DNA of 64,000 nucleotides from an uncultured Lachnospiraceae bacterium (lineage in GTDB: Bacteria; Bacillota; Clostridia; Lachnospirales; Lachnospiraceae), in contig CAJTYM010000017.1 of the NCBI GenBank assembly GCA_910583835.1, forward strand, positions 10,438 to 74,437, written 5' to 3'. Below the pieces are notes generated by a model, which was given only the letters and a program-made list of their open reading frames with translations, made no database searches and was not told where the DNA came from. Shown here one piece after another: positions 1 to 8,579 of the stretch (position 1 is the stretch's first letter; the number at the start of each line of letters is the position of its first letter). The position numbers were made by a program, and so were the translations under genes.

Positions 1-105
1 ATTGCCATTAAATACGATGTGGCAAATAAGGATATGTACAAATTTGAGGAATACCGTCAGATGATTGACGATTTCTATCAGGGACTGATGGAGAGCAATG
101 CATAG
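1..105 (+). CDS. atpA: V-type ATP synthase subunit A, C-terminal end (partial)
   Basis: Only the last 34 codons are in the window, ending in a TAG 10 bases before the start of subunit B. The fragment (ending QGLMESNA) fits the helical tail of the catalytic A subunit of V/A-type ATPases. The assignment rests mainly on position, directly upstream of subunit B, because A-B-D is the usual order in bacterial V-type operons. The rest of the operon presumably lies upstream of the window. Confidence 0.75.
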   Translation: MAIKYDVANKDMYKFEEYRQMIDDFYQGLMESNA

Positions 106-115
106 GAGGGCAGAT

Positions 116-1504
116 ATGGCAATTGAGTATTTAGGGTTAAGCGACATTAATGGTCCCCTGATTGTTCTGGAGGGAGTAAAAAATGCCTCTTATGAGGAAG
201 TGGTAGAATTTGTGGTGGAGGGAAAGCAGCGCAAAAAGGGCAGAATCGTTGCCGTGGATGAGGATAAGGCAGTCATTCAGGTCTTTGACAATACGGACGG
301 CATGTCCCTGCAGAATACGCATACCAGGCTGAGCGGGCATCCCATGGAGATTGGCCTTTCCCTGGAAATCCTCGGACGCACCTTCAACGGACTGGGAGAG
401 CCCATTGACGGGCTGGGCAGGATTGAGCCGGAGGTTGTGCGGGATGTGAATGGGCTTCCTTTAAATCCCTGCACCCGGGAGTACCCGAGAAATTATATTC
501 GTACCGGCATTTCTGCCATTGATGGGCTGACGACCTTAATCCGCGGACAGAAGCTTCCTATTTTCTCGGGGAATGGACTGCCCCATGACCAGCTTGCCGC
601 GCAGATTGTGGAGCAGGCTTCCCTGGGCGAGGACTCCGAGGAAGAGTTTGGCATTGTCTTTGCGGCGATGGGGCTTAAGTATGACGTGGCTGATTTCTTC
701 CGCAGGAGGTTTGAGGAGAGCGGCGTCAGCTCCCATGTGACGATGTTCCTCAACCTGTCCAATGACCCGGTGGCAGAGCGGCTGATTACGCCGAAGATGG
801 CGCTGACGGCAGCGGAATACCTTGCTTTTGAGAAGAACATGCATATCCTGGTAATTTTAACGGACATGACTTCCTATGCGGAGGCGATGCGCGAGATTTC
901 TGCTTCCAAAGGGGAAATCCCCAGCCGCAAAGGCTATCCGGGCTATCTCTACAGCGAGCTGGCAACTTTGTATGAGCGGGCCGGGATTGTAGGGGGCAGG
1001 GAGGGAAGCGTTACGCAGATTCCCATACTTACCATGCCCAACGACGATATCACCCATCCGATTCCGGATTTGACCGGCTATATTACGGAGGGGCAGATTG
1101 TGCTGGAGCGTTCCCTGCACCAGAAGAATGTTTACCCGCCTATCAATGTGCTTCCTTCCCTTTCCCGCCTGATGAAAGACGGCATTGGGGCTGAATATAC
1201 GCGGGAGGACCACCAGGACGTGGCGAACCAGCTGTTCTCCTCCTATGCCAGGGTAGGCGAAGCGCGTGATTTGGCAAGCGTCATCGGAGAAGATGAGCTG
1301 TCGGAAACCGACAAGAAATACCTGGAATTCGGCTCCTGCTTCGAGAAGGAATTTGTGGCGCAGGGATTAAACGAGAACCGTACGATTGAGGAGACCTTGG
1401 ATATCGGCTGGCGGCTCTTGCGTATCCTGCCCAGGGAAGAACTTGACCGTATTGACACCAAGATTCTCGAGAAATATGCGGACGCAGAGGAGAGCGGGCA
1501 ATGA
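116..1504 (+). CDS. atpB: V-type ATP synthase subunit B
   Basis: Non-catalytic B subunit of the membrane-bound V/A-type proton or sodium ATPase, about 462 residues, the normal family length. The start is ATG 116 (MAIEYLGL), 6 bases after an AGGAGGG ribosome site; an in-frame ATG at 98 lies inside the upstream gene and upstream of that site. Family marks: the N-terminal beta-barrel start (GVKNASYEE), the degenerate nucleotide loop SGNGLPHDQ around residues 148-156 in place of a true Walker A, and the TRED/ANQLF stretch near the C-terminus. Its stop overlaps the next start by 4 bases (ATGA), so it is translationally coupled to the metallophosphoesterase gene rather than directly to subunit D. 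Confidence 0.95.
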   Translation: MAIEYLGLSDINGPLIVLEGVKNASYEEVVEFVVEGKQRKKGRIVAVDEDKAVIQVFDNTDGMSLQNTHTRLSGHPMEIGLSLEILGRTFNGLGEPIDGLGRIEPEVVRDVNGLPLNPCTREYPRNYIRTGISAIDGLTTLIRGQKLPIFSGNGLPHDQLAAQIVEQASLGEDSEEEFGIVFAAMGLKYDVADFFRRRFEESGVSSHVTMFLNLSNDPVAERLITPKMALTAAEYLAFEKNMHILVILTDMTSYAEAMREISASKGEIPSRKGYPGYLYSELATLYERAGIVGGREGSVTQIPILTMPNDDITHPIPDLTGYITEGQIVLERSLHQKNVYPPINVLPSLSRLMKDGIGAEYTREDHQDVANQLFSSYARVGEARDLASVIGEDELSETDKKYLEFGSCFEKEFVAQGLNENRTIEETLDIGWRLLRILPREELDRIDTKILEKYADAEESGQ

Positions 1505-2514
1505 GAAAAAGAATGATGCAGGCATTGGCAGCAGCTCTTTTTTGTAGTGCGCTTGCCCTATCAGGATGGCATATAATGGACAAAACACCTGTGGACGTGG
1601 ACGGAGAGGCACACGATACCGATGTCTTGGAAGATGCGGACAGGGCAGGGATGGATATGGGGCAAACGACTCTGGAAGAGGAATTCGTGTCGGTGCATAT
1701 TCCGGGATTGAAGCATTCCTATCGCTTTATTTTTGTATCTGATTTGCATGTCATTGTGGAGAATGACGAGATCTCACCAGATAAACTTGAGAATGTACAT
1801 ACACGCCGTGAATCCTTTCGGACAGCGGATGGCATATATTCGGCGCAGCTGTGGGAGGAGATGCCGGAAATCTTCAATGCTGTGGATGCAGACGCCATCC
1901 TGCTGGGCGGGGATATGATTGATTATGCATCCACCGCCAACATAGGCATCATGAAAGAAGGAATTGAGAAACTGGATGCGCCCGTGCTGTATGTCCGGGC
2001 AGACCACGATTATAATCCTTACAATTGCGATGGTCTTGACAAGAAGGATATGAAAACGTTGCATCAATCCATAGATGGCTATGAGGGGGTTTCCCTGATG
2101 GAATTTGAAGATTTGTGCATTGTTGGACTCAATGACAGCACAAAACAGATAAAGAAAAAACAACTCAGAAGATTCAAGGAGATTGCGGCTCTTGGGAAGC
2201 CAATCATCCTTTTGACCCATGTCCCGCTGGAATCCAGGCTGGACACAAGCCTTGCGGAGAAATCAAAGAAAGTATGGCAGGATCGCGCACTTCTTTGGGG
2301 AGCGAATGACTATTATGAGCCAAATGAGACTACGCAGGTCTTCCTGGACATGGTATACGCGGATGACAGCCCCGTGAAAGCAGTGGTCTGTGGACACCTG
2401 CATTTTAGCTGGGAGGGAAAGATAACGGAGCATTGTCTGCAGCATGTATTTTCGGAGATGTATTCTGGAAGGTACGGCATGATTACTGTTGATGGGCAGG
2501 CGGATACAGATTGA
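1501..2514 (+). CDS. secreted or membrane-anchored calcineurin-like metallophosphoesterase
   Basis: A 337-residue protein with a basic N-terminus and hydrophobic stretch (residues about 7-22) that looks like a signal peptide or anchor, so the enzyme likely acts outside the membrane. Metallophosphoesterase motifs appear in order: SDLH (residues 80-83), GGD (136-138), ADHD where GNHD is usual (about 167-170), LTHVP (about 238) and GHLH (about 298-301). The GN of motif III is replaced by AD, so one metal or phosphate contact is altered. The natural substrate cannot be told from the sequence. The gene sits between ATPase subunits B and D, overlapping atpB by 4 bases and leaving 33 bases before atpD, so it is probably in the same transcript. 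Confidence 0.85.
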   Translation: MRKRMMQALAAALFCSALALSGWHIMDKTPVDVDGEAHDTDVLEDADRAGMDMGQTTLEEEFVSVHIPGLKHSYRFIFVSDLHVIVENDEISPDKLENVHTRRESFRTADGIYSAQLWEEMPEIFNAVDADAILLGGDMIDYASTANIGIMKEGIEKLDAPVLYVRADHDYNPYNCDGLDKKDMKTLHQSIDGYEGVSLMEFEDLCIVGLNDSTKQIKKKQLRRFKEIAALGKPIILLTHVPLESRLDTSLAEKSKKVWQDRALLWGANDYYEPNETTQVFLDMVYADDSPVKAVVCGHLHFSWEGKITEHCLQHVFSEMYSGRYGMITVDGQADTD

Positions 2515-2547
2515 ACAGACAAAATATGTGAAAAGTGAGGTGAGCGG

Positions 2548-3174
2548 ATGGATCCCAATACATTTCCCACAAAAGGAAATTTAATCCTGGCGAAGAATTC
2601 CCTTGCCCTGTCTGAACAGGGGTATGATTTGATGGATAAGAAGCGCAACATCTTAATCCGCGAACTGATGGAATTGATTGAACAGGCAACAGACATCCAA
2701 AAGGAGATAGACGAGACGTTTACCAGCGCGTACCTGGCGCTGCAGAAAGCAAATATCCAGATGGGAATCCATGAGGTGGAAGCCTTGAGCCAGAATGTGC
2801 CGGTGGAAAACTCCATCACTATCAAGCGGCGCAGCGTGATGGGCACGGAGATTCCCAAGGTGGAATACAGCGGGGAAACGTTAAAGCCGTATTATCCTTT
2901 TTTCGGGACGAAGATGTCTTTGGATGAAGCGTGTGAGAAATTCCAGAAAGTGAAAGAGCTGACTATCCGTCTGGCGCAGATTGAGACCAGCGCCTACCGT
3001 CTGGCTTACAATATCAAGAAGACACAGAAGCGCGCCAATGCCCTGCAGAATATCACGATACCCAAATATAAGACCCTCGTGGCAAGCATTCAGGGAGCCT
3101 TGGAGGAGAAGGAGCGCGAGGAGTTTACCAGGCTGAAAGTTATCAAGCGCATGAAACAGAAAAAGGCAGAATAA
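2548..3174 (+). CDS. atpD: V-type ATP synthase subunit D
   Basis: A 208-residue central-stalk subunit of the V/A-type ATPase. Typical family features: the N-terminal PTKGNLI motif, a long antiparallel coiled coil formed by the N- and C-terminal thirds, and a C-terminal helix rich in Arg and Lys (RLKVIKRMKQKK). Subunit D normally follows B directly; here it is separated by the metallophosphoesterase gene. A GAGGTGA ribosome site lies just ahead of ATG 2548. It is the last recognisable ATPase gene of the operon. Confidence 0.93.
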   Translation: MDPNTFPTKGNLILAKNSLALSEQGYDLMDKKRNILIRELMELIEQATDIQKEIDETFTSAYLALQKANIQMGIHEVEALSQNVPVENSITIKRRSVMGTEIPKVEYSGETLKPYYPFFGTKMSLDEACEKFQKVKELTIRLAQIETSAYRLAYNIKKTQKRANALQNITIPKYKTLVASIQGALEEKEREEFTRLKVIKRMKQKKAE

Positions 3175-3216
3175 AAGCTGAGAGCAAGAAGCAGACAAAG
3201 CAGAGGAAACTAAGCA

Positions 3217-4161
3217 ATGAAGACAGAGAATAACCACAAACAGATACCGGCATTTGAAATCATCAATGAAGTGAAAAAGGCAGTGATTGGCAAGGATGAC
3301 TGCATTGCCAAGGCGGTAGCGGCAATCCTGGCAGGAGGGCATATCCTGCTCAATGACATCCCAGGCGTGGGCAAGACTACGCTTGCCAGGGCACTGGCAA
3401 GTTCCATGTCCCTGGCGCAGAACAGAGTCCAGTTTACGCCTGACGTCCTGCCCTCAGACCTGACCGGTTTTTCCATGTACCAGAAAGACAGCGGTTCTTT
3501 TGTCTACCAGCCGGGAAGCGTGATGTGCAACCTGCTTCTGGCAGACGAGATTAACCGGACTTCGCCCAAGACGCAGTCCGCGCTGCTGGAGGTTATGGAA
3601 GAGCAGAAGGTTACAGTGGACGGCATCAGCCATGACGTGCCCTCGCCATTTATTGTGATTGCAACGCAAAATCCCTTTGGCAGCGCCGGCACATGGATGT
3701 TGCCGGAGGCGCAGCTGGACCGGTTTATGGTATGCCTGAAGCTGGGATATCCCGATAGGGAAGAGGAAATCCATATCCTCAAGGGGATGCAGAACAGGGA
3801 AGAGGTGCAGCCCGTGGTCTCCAGGGAAGAACTGATTTCCATGCAGAAAGCGGCAGACAATGTGTTCGTCCATGAAGAAATCTATCAGTATGTGGAGGAT
3901 TTGGCGGACAAGACCAGGAACCATCCGATGATTGACTTGGGGCTCAGTCCCAGGGGGACGATGAACGTCCTGCAGATGGCAAAAGCGGTATCGTTCCTGC
4001 GCCAGCGTTCCTATGTGGTTCCGGAGGACGTGAAGGATATTTTTTTTGCAGTCTGCGCCCACAGGATTGTCCTTGGCACGAAAGCGCGGGTGGCGCATAT
4101 GGATGCCAATCAGGTGCTAGAGGAAATCCTGCGGCAGGTCTCAGCGCCGAAAAGCCTTTGA
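3217..4161 (+). CDS. MoxR-family AAA+ ATPase
   Basis: A 314-residue MoxR-type AAA+ ATPase, thought in general to act as a chaperone for maturation of VWA or secreted proteins. Visible: Walker A PGVGKTT (around residues 48-54), Walker B LLADEINR (around 107-113), sensor-1 region IATQNP, the MoxR insert PEAQLDRF, and the C-terminal lid LGLSPRG. It lies 12 bases upstream of a DUF58 gene, which is in turn 13 bases from a transglutaminase gene. This three-gene layout is common in Firmicutes and Actinobacteria and implies a shared, still poorly defined, envelope-related function. Confidence 0.93.
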   Translation: MKTENNHKQIPAFEIINEVKKAVIGKDDCIAKAVAAILAGGHILLNDIPGVGKTTLARALASSMSLAQNRVQFTPDVLPSDLTGFSMYQKDSGSFVYQPGSVMCNLLLADEINRTSPKTQSALLEVMEEQKVTVDGISHDVPSPFIVIATQNPFGSAGTWMLPEAQLDRFMVCLKLGYPDREEEIHILKGMQNREEVQPVVSREELISMQKAADNVFVHEEIYQYVEDLADKTRNHPMIDLGLSPRGTMNVLQMAKAVSFLRQRSYVVPEDVKDIFFAVCAHRIVLGTKARVAHMDANQVLEEILRQVSAPKSL

Positions 4162-4173
4162 TGGGAGTAAGGT

Positions 4174-5265
4174 ATGTGGAAGAACATATGGTATGTGCTG
4201 GGCACAGTGGGGATTTTTTATTTGGCAGTCTTATATAAAAGCAGGGGATTGATGGCGGTGAGCTTTACCGCTGTGTTATTGCCGCTGTTTTTTCTTTGTA
4301 TGCTGACTTATATGAGAAAAAGACTGGAATGCGAGCTGTTGTTTTGCTCTTATCCGATAGAAAATACCGCCGACTATCAGGTCGGGCTCAGGGTGGAGAA
4401 TAAAAGCCCTGTCTATTTTCCGCGTGTGCAGGTGAAAATGGAACTATTAAACATGGCAACCGGGAAAAAACAGTGGGTGAAAGCAAAAGGAAAAGTCCCC
4501 TCAGGGGAAGCGGCAGAGCTGATTGGCAGGTTAGGAGAGCCGGAGTTCGGACTGTGGCAGGCAAGCTGCAGCTATGTACGCTGTTATGAGTGGATGGGGT
4601 TTTTGTACCTTCGCACTAAAGTGCAGGACCAAAAGCAGGTGATGGTTTTCCCGGCTGCTTATGCGACAAATATTAAGATTGGTATACGCACACGCCTGTT
4701 TTTGTCGGACGGCGAGCAGTACCATCCCCAAATCAGCGGAGATGACCCCTCGGAGACCTTAAAGCTGCGCGAGTACCAGAATGGCGACCGCCCAAGCCGC
4801 ATCCACTGGAAAATCTCTGCTAAGAACGATACCTTGATTGTGGCGGAAATGAGCATGCCGGTGGGCTGCAACGTGGTAATCTTTTTAGATACACAGCCGT
4901 CCGCTATGGGTAAGAAGGAATCGCGCGTATATTGGGAAATCCTGCACAGCCTTTCCCAGGAACTGTTGGCGCAGGAGTGTGCCCATTACCTGGCATGGAG
5001 GGATAAGCGGTATCAGGAACTGCTGTGCCGCAAGGCTGTCCGGGGGACGGAAGATTTGCTGGATTTCTGGTGTGAGATATTTCCCGGCAAGATGGAAAAA
5101 GGGGCAGACCCTGAGGCGTATGGCAAGGCTTTCCCAGGGGAGGCGTATGCGTCCCAGATAGTGCTGAACCACAAGCTGGAATTGTATTGTAACCATAAAC
5201 TGGAAGCCGTCATAAAACCAGAGAAGGTGAAAGAGCAGCTGGCGGAATTGGAATTGCTGTTATGA
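4174..5265 (+). CDS. DUF58 domain-containing membrane protein
   Basis: A 363-residue protein with two N-terminal membrane segments (about residues 5-20 and 24-44), then a beta-rich region and a DUF58 domain. The DUF58 signature REYQNGDRPSRIHWKISAK lies around residues 199-217. DUF58 proteins typically sit beside MoxR ATPases and resemble von Willebrand A folds. Function is unknown; partnership with the upstream MoxR and the downstream transglutaminase is inferred from the tight spacing. Confidence 0.88.
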   Translation: MWKNIWYVLGTVGIFYLAVLYKSRGLMAVSFTAVLLPLFFLCMLTYMRKRLECELLFCSYPIENTADYQVGLRVENKSPVYFPRVQVKMELLNMATGKKQWVKAKGKVPSGEAAELIGRLGEPEFGLWQASCSYVRCYEWMGFLYLRTKVQDQKQVMVFPAAYATNIKIGIRTRLFLSDGEQYHPQISGDDPSETLKLREYQNGDRPSRIHWKISAKNDTLIVAEMSMPVGCNVVIFLDTQPSAMGKKESRVYWEILHSLSQELLAQECAHYLAWRDKRYQELLCRKAVRGTEDLLDFWCEIFPGKMEKGADPEAYGKAFPGEAYASQIVLNHKLELYCNHKLEAVIKPEKVKEQLAELELLL

Positions 5266-5278
5266 CAGGAGAAGGCTT

Positions 5279-7819
5279 ATGAGAGAGACAAAGGCAAAAA
5301 GGACAAAATCATGGATGAGGGCTGTGCAAGGCATGGTCTGCCTGTTTCTGATTCTGTCGGGCATGTTTCTCTGTCTGGAAAGCATTATGGAAACAGGGCT
5401 TCCCTGTCGGACCAGCTTTCTGGCAGCGGCAGTTCTGTCATTTATCCTGCAGCCTGTGCAGCGGGGATGGAAATGGATATTGGCAGAAGTCCTGCTCTTT
5501 GCAGGCGGGCTTAGTGCAGTGGGCGTGAGATATCAGGAAGTTTTGCTGACAGGCATGAAAGAGTTGGCAAACATTGTGTTGGAATTGTGGAATGAGTATA
5601 ACAGGACCGAGTATCTTCTGTGGTATTTGGACACACAGGAAAGTTATGACCGGGTTGCCCTGTTGTATCTGTTTGTTGTGCTGGGATTTTTGGAGGGTCT
5701 GCTCGTTGTGATCACCAGGGATAGGCGGCGCCATCTCCTGGCCTGTGCTGCCCTCCCTGTGCTGCTTGTTGCAGCGGGGCTTACCGTGGGCTGGGCTGCT
5801 TCCTTTGTGGGCATTCTGCTGATTTTTGGCGGACTGCTGTTGGAAGCCCTGGACATGGAGGAACGTGGGAATTTTTTGCTGGGGTCTTTGGTGGCAGTGA
5901 GCATTGCCATTTCGCTGCTTGTTACCAGCAGTGGAAAATTATGGGTACAGACAGAGCTATGGCATGAGCAGTGGTATGCCGGGCAGCTTGCGTTGGAAGA
6001 CCGATTGATAGCCCTTACAGAACGGATTTCCCATATTTCCTTATTCTCAGGCAGGGAGCAGAGGCAGTATGCCCTCAAAAACACCAAGCCGGAATTTAAT
6101 GGGAAGGAAGTATTTAAAATTACCGTGGATTATCCGATATCCAGCCCCCTGTACATCCGCGGGTTTGCCGGGGGAGCCTATGAAAATGGCAGGTGGCAGC
6201 GGGTGTCAAGGCAGGAATTTTCTGACTGGGCGCAAAGTATGGGGGGTGATGAAGAAACTTATGCGGAGATTGTCCAGTCTTTTCCTTATGAGATTCTCTT
6301 AAATTATGGAACGCTTGGCAGGAAGAAACATGTTTCCCTGGAATTTACGCAGCAGCTGGAACGGTATTCGCTGATGCCTTATTTCACAAAAGCGCCGAAG
6401 GAGCAGGAATTTCTGGCGGACGGCATTTATCCGCCAACCAAAGAGCGGCAGTTTGAGTGGGATACCTACATGAATCTGAGCGATTATGATGTCTCGATAG
6501 CGCTGGGCATTTATATGGATACGTCTTCCATGTTTCAGGAGTTTGCCGGGAAGAAAAATATTTTTTCCGCATATGGGAATTATGCCAGGAAAATGTATAC
6601 CAGGCTGCCCGAAGCGGGATTGGAAGAGCTGCGCGCTTATGTGGAGGAGTACCGAAAGACGCATCCCTCGTATGAGGAGCAGATGCAGGTGGTCGCTGAA
6701 AAAATTGAATCCCATGAAAGCGATGTCTGGTCCTATGAAGAATTGCAGAGGATTCTCACAGAGAAAGAGATGCAGCTGCTTACGATGACGGAAAGAGATT
6801 ATCAGTTAAAGGAAATCCAGGAGCTGCTCTGGGAAGATAACTATTATAGCTTTGACTTAGAAGAAGTTCCCGAAGGGGAGGACAGCGTGGAATATTTTCT
6901 GTTTGAGCAGCATAAGGGGTACTGCATACATTTTGCTTCCGCGGCAACGCTGCTCTTGCGCACATTTGGCATTCCGGCGCGGTTTGCCAGCGGCTATCTG
7001 GTGCTGCCCTCCGACTTTAAGGAAAATGGGGACCGTACGTGGACGGCTTCTGTGACGGATGAGCGCGCACATGCCTGGACCGAGATATACGGTGATAATA
7101 TCGGCTTTACCCCGCTGGAGGCGACGCCGCCGACTTATGTGGATATGTTGGGAAATGTAATGGAGGACGAGGATCTTGTCCATGCCGTGGCAAGGAATGA
7201 AGAAGAAAGGGCTCGTCAGGAGAAAGCCGAAGGCCAGGAAAGCAAAGAAGAGCAAGAGAAACAGGAAGAGCAGAAAAAGCAGGAGGAGCAAAAGGAACAG
7301 GAGCAGGAGAAAAAAGAAGAACAGGCAAAGAAAAATGGGCAGGGCAGCGCGTCCGAGGATGGTTCCGGCATAGCCGGGATTCTGGAAAACAAAGCAGTCT
7401 GCCGGATATCAGCGGCAGTTTTGGGAACCGTCTTTGTGGTAGTTCTCATATGTATGCTTTTGTGGTGGCGCAGAAAGCTGACAATCAGAAAACGGCAGCA
7501 GCAATTTTCACAGAACGACCGCAGTCGTGCGGTCTGTGAAATCGGCAGCCAGATGGGCAGGATTCTGCGCGAAATGGGAAAGAAGCGTCCCCCGGGAATG
7601 GACGATAGGCAGTACGGTGATTACCTGGAACGGGAATTGCCAGGGACAGACTGGGAAGAAATCTTTTTTATCTTCCAGAAAGCAAGATTTTCAGAACATG
7701 GAGTTACAGAGGGGGAATATAAGGAAATCCTTGCGGCGTATGAGAAATTAGCAGAGGATTTGCTGGATGGGGGTAAGGTCAGGGGCTGGTATCTGCGATA
7801 CATTAAAATTTACCCTTGA
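5279..7819 (+). CDS. membrane transglutaminase-like protein (TgpA type)
   Basis: An 846-residue protein. The N-terminal 210 residues carry about five or six membrane segments; a large extracellular region follows with a transglutaminase core: Cys549 in GYCIHFASA, His598 in ERAHAWTE, and an acidic residue at 614 in FTPLEATP. Glu replaces the textbook Asp, as in many TgpA-like proteins. Residues about 640-690 are a Glu/Gln/Lys-rich low-complexity linker, then one more membrane helix (about 706-728) and a cytoplasmic tail of about 115 residues. It completes the MoxR-DUF58-transglutaminase operon. The substrate is unknown; a role in cell-surface proteins or wall is inferred. Confidence 0.9.
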   Translation: MRETKAKRTKSWMRAVQGMVCLFLILSGMFLCLESIMETGLPCRTSFLAAAVLSFILQPVQRGWKWILAEVLLFAGGLSAVGVRYQEVLLTGMKELANIVLELWNEYNRTEYLLWYLDTQESYDRVALLYLFVVLGFLEGLLVVITRDRRRHLLACAALPVLLVAAGLTVGWAASFVGILLIFGGLLLEALDMEERGNFLLGSLVAVSIAISLLVTSSGKLWVQTELWHEQWYAGQLALEDRLIALTERISHISLFSGREQRQYALKNTKPEFNGKEVFKITVDYPISSPLYIRGFAGGAYENGRWQRVSRQEFSDWAQSMGGDEETYAEIVQSFPYEILLNYGTLGRKKHVSLEFTQQLERYSLMPYFTKAPKEQEFLADGIYPPTKERQFEWDTYMNLSDYDVSIALGIYMDTSSMFQEFAGKKNIFSAYGNYARKMYTRLPEAGLEELRAYVEEYRKTHPSYEEQMQVVAEKIESHESDVWSYEELQRILTEKEMQLLTMTERDYQLKEIQELLWEDNYYSFDLEEVPEGEDSVEYFLFEQHKGYCIHFASAATLLLRTFGIPARFASGYLVLPSDFKENGDRTWTASVTDERAHAWTEIYGDNIGFTPLEATPPTYVDMLGNVMEDEDLVHAVARNEEERARQEKAEGQESKEEQEKQEEQKKQEEQKEQEQEKKEEQAKKNGQGSASEDGSGIAGILENKAVCRISAAVLGTVFVVVLICMLLWWRRKLTIRKRQQQFSQNDRSRAVCEIGSQMGRILREMGKKRPPGMDDRQYGDYLERELPGTDWEEIFFIFQKARFSEHGVTEGEYKEILAAYEKLAEDLLDGGKVRGWYLRYIKIYP

Positions 7820-7845
7820 CAAGGAAAAGTACAGTTGTATACAAT
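7816..7845 (+). promoter_or_regulatory. promoter and GntR-type operator of the GntR-icd operon
   Basis: TTGACA (7816-7821) is followed by TATACA (7838-7843, spacer 16) or TACAAT (7840-7845, spacer 18). The -10 region lies inside a perfect 10-bp palindrome, TTGTATACAA (7835-7844), which matches the core of the Bacillus GntR operator. The promoter starts inside the last codons of the transglutaminase gene. Autorepression by the gene just downstream is inferred. Confidence 0.75.
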
Positions 7846-7898
7846 TATTTCTGGTATGGTTTCTATCATCATGGCAGATGGCGGGAGGCGGATATTCC

Positions 7899-8579
7899 TT
7901 GAGTGAGGCAAATTATTTATTAGGGCAGAAGATATTCCAAAAAATCCGGCAGGATATTATCATTGGAAGATACAGCAGGAACGAGGAACTGAAGGAGTTG
8001 CTGATTGCTTCGGAGATGGGGGTCAGCAGGACGCCTGTCCGTGAGGCGCTGCGTCAGTTAGAGCGCGAAGGGCTGGTAGCGATTATACCGAACAAAGGCA
8101 CTTATGTTGTGGGTATCACCACGCAGGACATGAAAGACATTTATGACATCCGTGCAGCTTTGGAAGGCCTTTGCGTCAGGCAGGCTGCCAATATAGCAAC
8201 TGCCGAGCAGATAGAAGCGCTGGAGGAGATATTATATCTGGCGGAATACCATTTGCAGAAAGGGCATAAGAAACAGGTTGCAGAGTTGGGCAGCAAGTTC
8301 CATGATATCTTGTATGAGGCGGGCGGCAGCCGGATGCTGAAACGTATCCTGCAGAATTATTATCTCTATCTGGAGCAGGTGCGCATGTTTCTTTTTACTA
8401 TCCCGGGCAAAGTCCGGGAGGACATCAGAGAACACTGGCAGATTTTGGAGGCAATCAAGGAGCAGAATGGGGAGAAGGCGGAACATGCAGTCAGTAGGCA
8501 CATTGCCAATGTGATAAAACTGATAGATTCTTATGGATGGGAAAACATTACAGGAGGACAGAAAGATGGACAAGATTAA
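7899..8579 (+). CDS. GntR-family transcriptional regulator (FCD subfamily)
   Basis: An N-terminal winged helix (ASEMGVSRTPVREALRQLE is the classic GntR recognition helix) is followed by an all-helical FCD ligand domain (DIRAALEGLCVRQAA, later HWQILEAI and HAVSRHIANV). The TTG at 7899 is chosen as start because GGGAGG lies 10 bases upstream; an ATG at 7878 is in frame but has no ribosome site, and longer reading frames would run back through the promoter. This gives about 226 residues, normal for FadR/FCD regulators. The 3' end overlaps icd by 14 bases, so the likely target is its own operon. The effector is unknown; an organic acid such as citrate or isocitrate would fit. Confidence 0.88.
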   Translation: MSEANYLLGQKIFQKIRQDIIIGRYSRNEELKELLIASEMGVSRTPVREALRQLEREGLVAIIPNKGTYVVGITTQDMKDIYDIRAALEGLCVRQAANIATAEQIEALEEILYLAEYHLQKGHKKQVAELGSKFHDILYEAGGSRMLKRILQNYYLYLEQVRMFLFTIPGKVREDIREHWQILEAIKEQNGEKAEHAVSRHIANVIKLIDSYGWENITGGQKDGQD

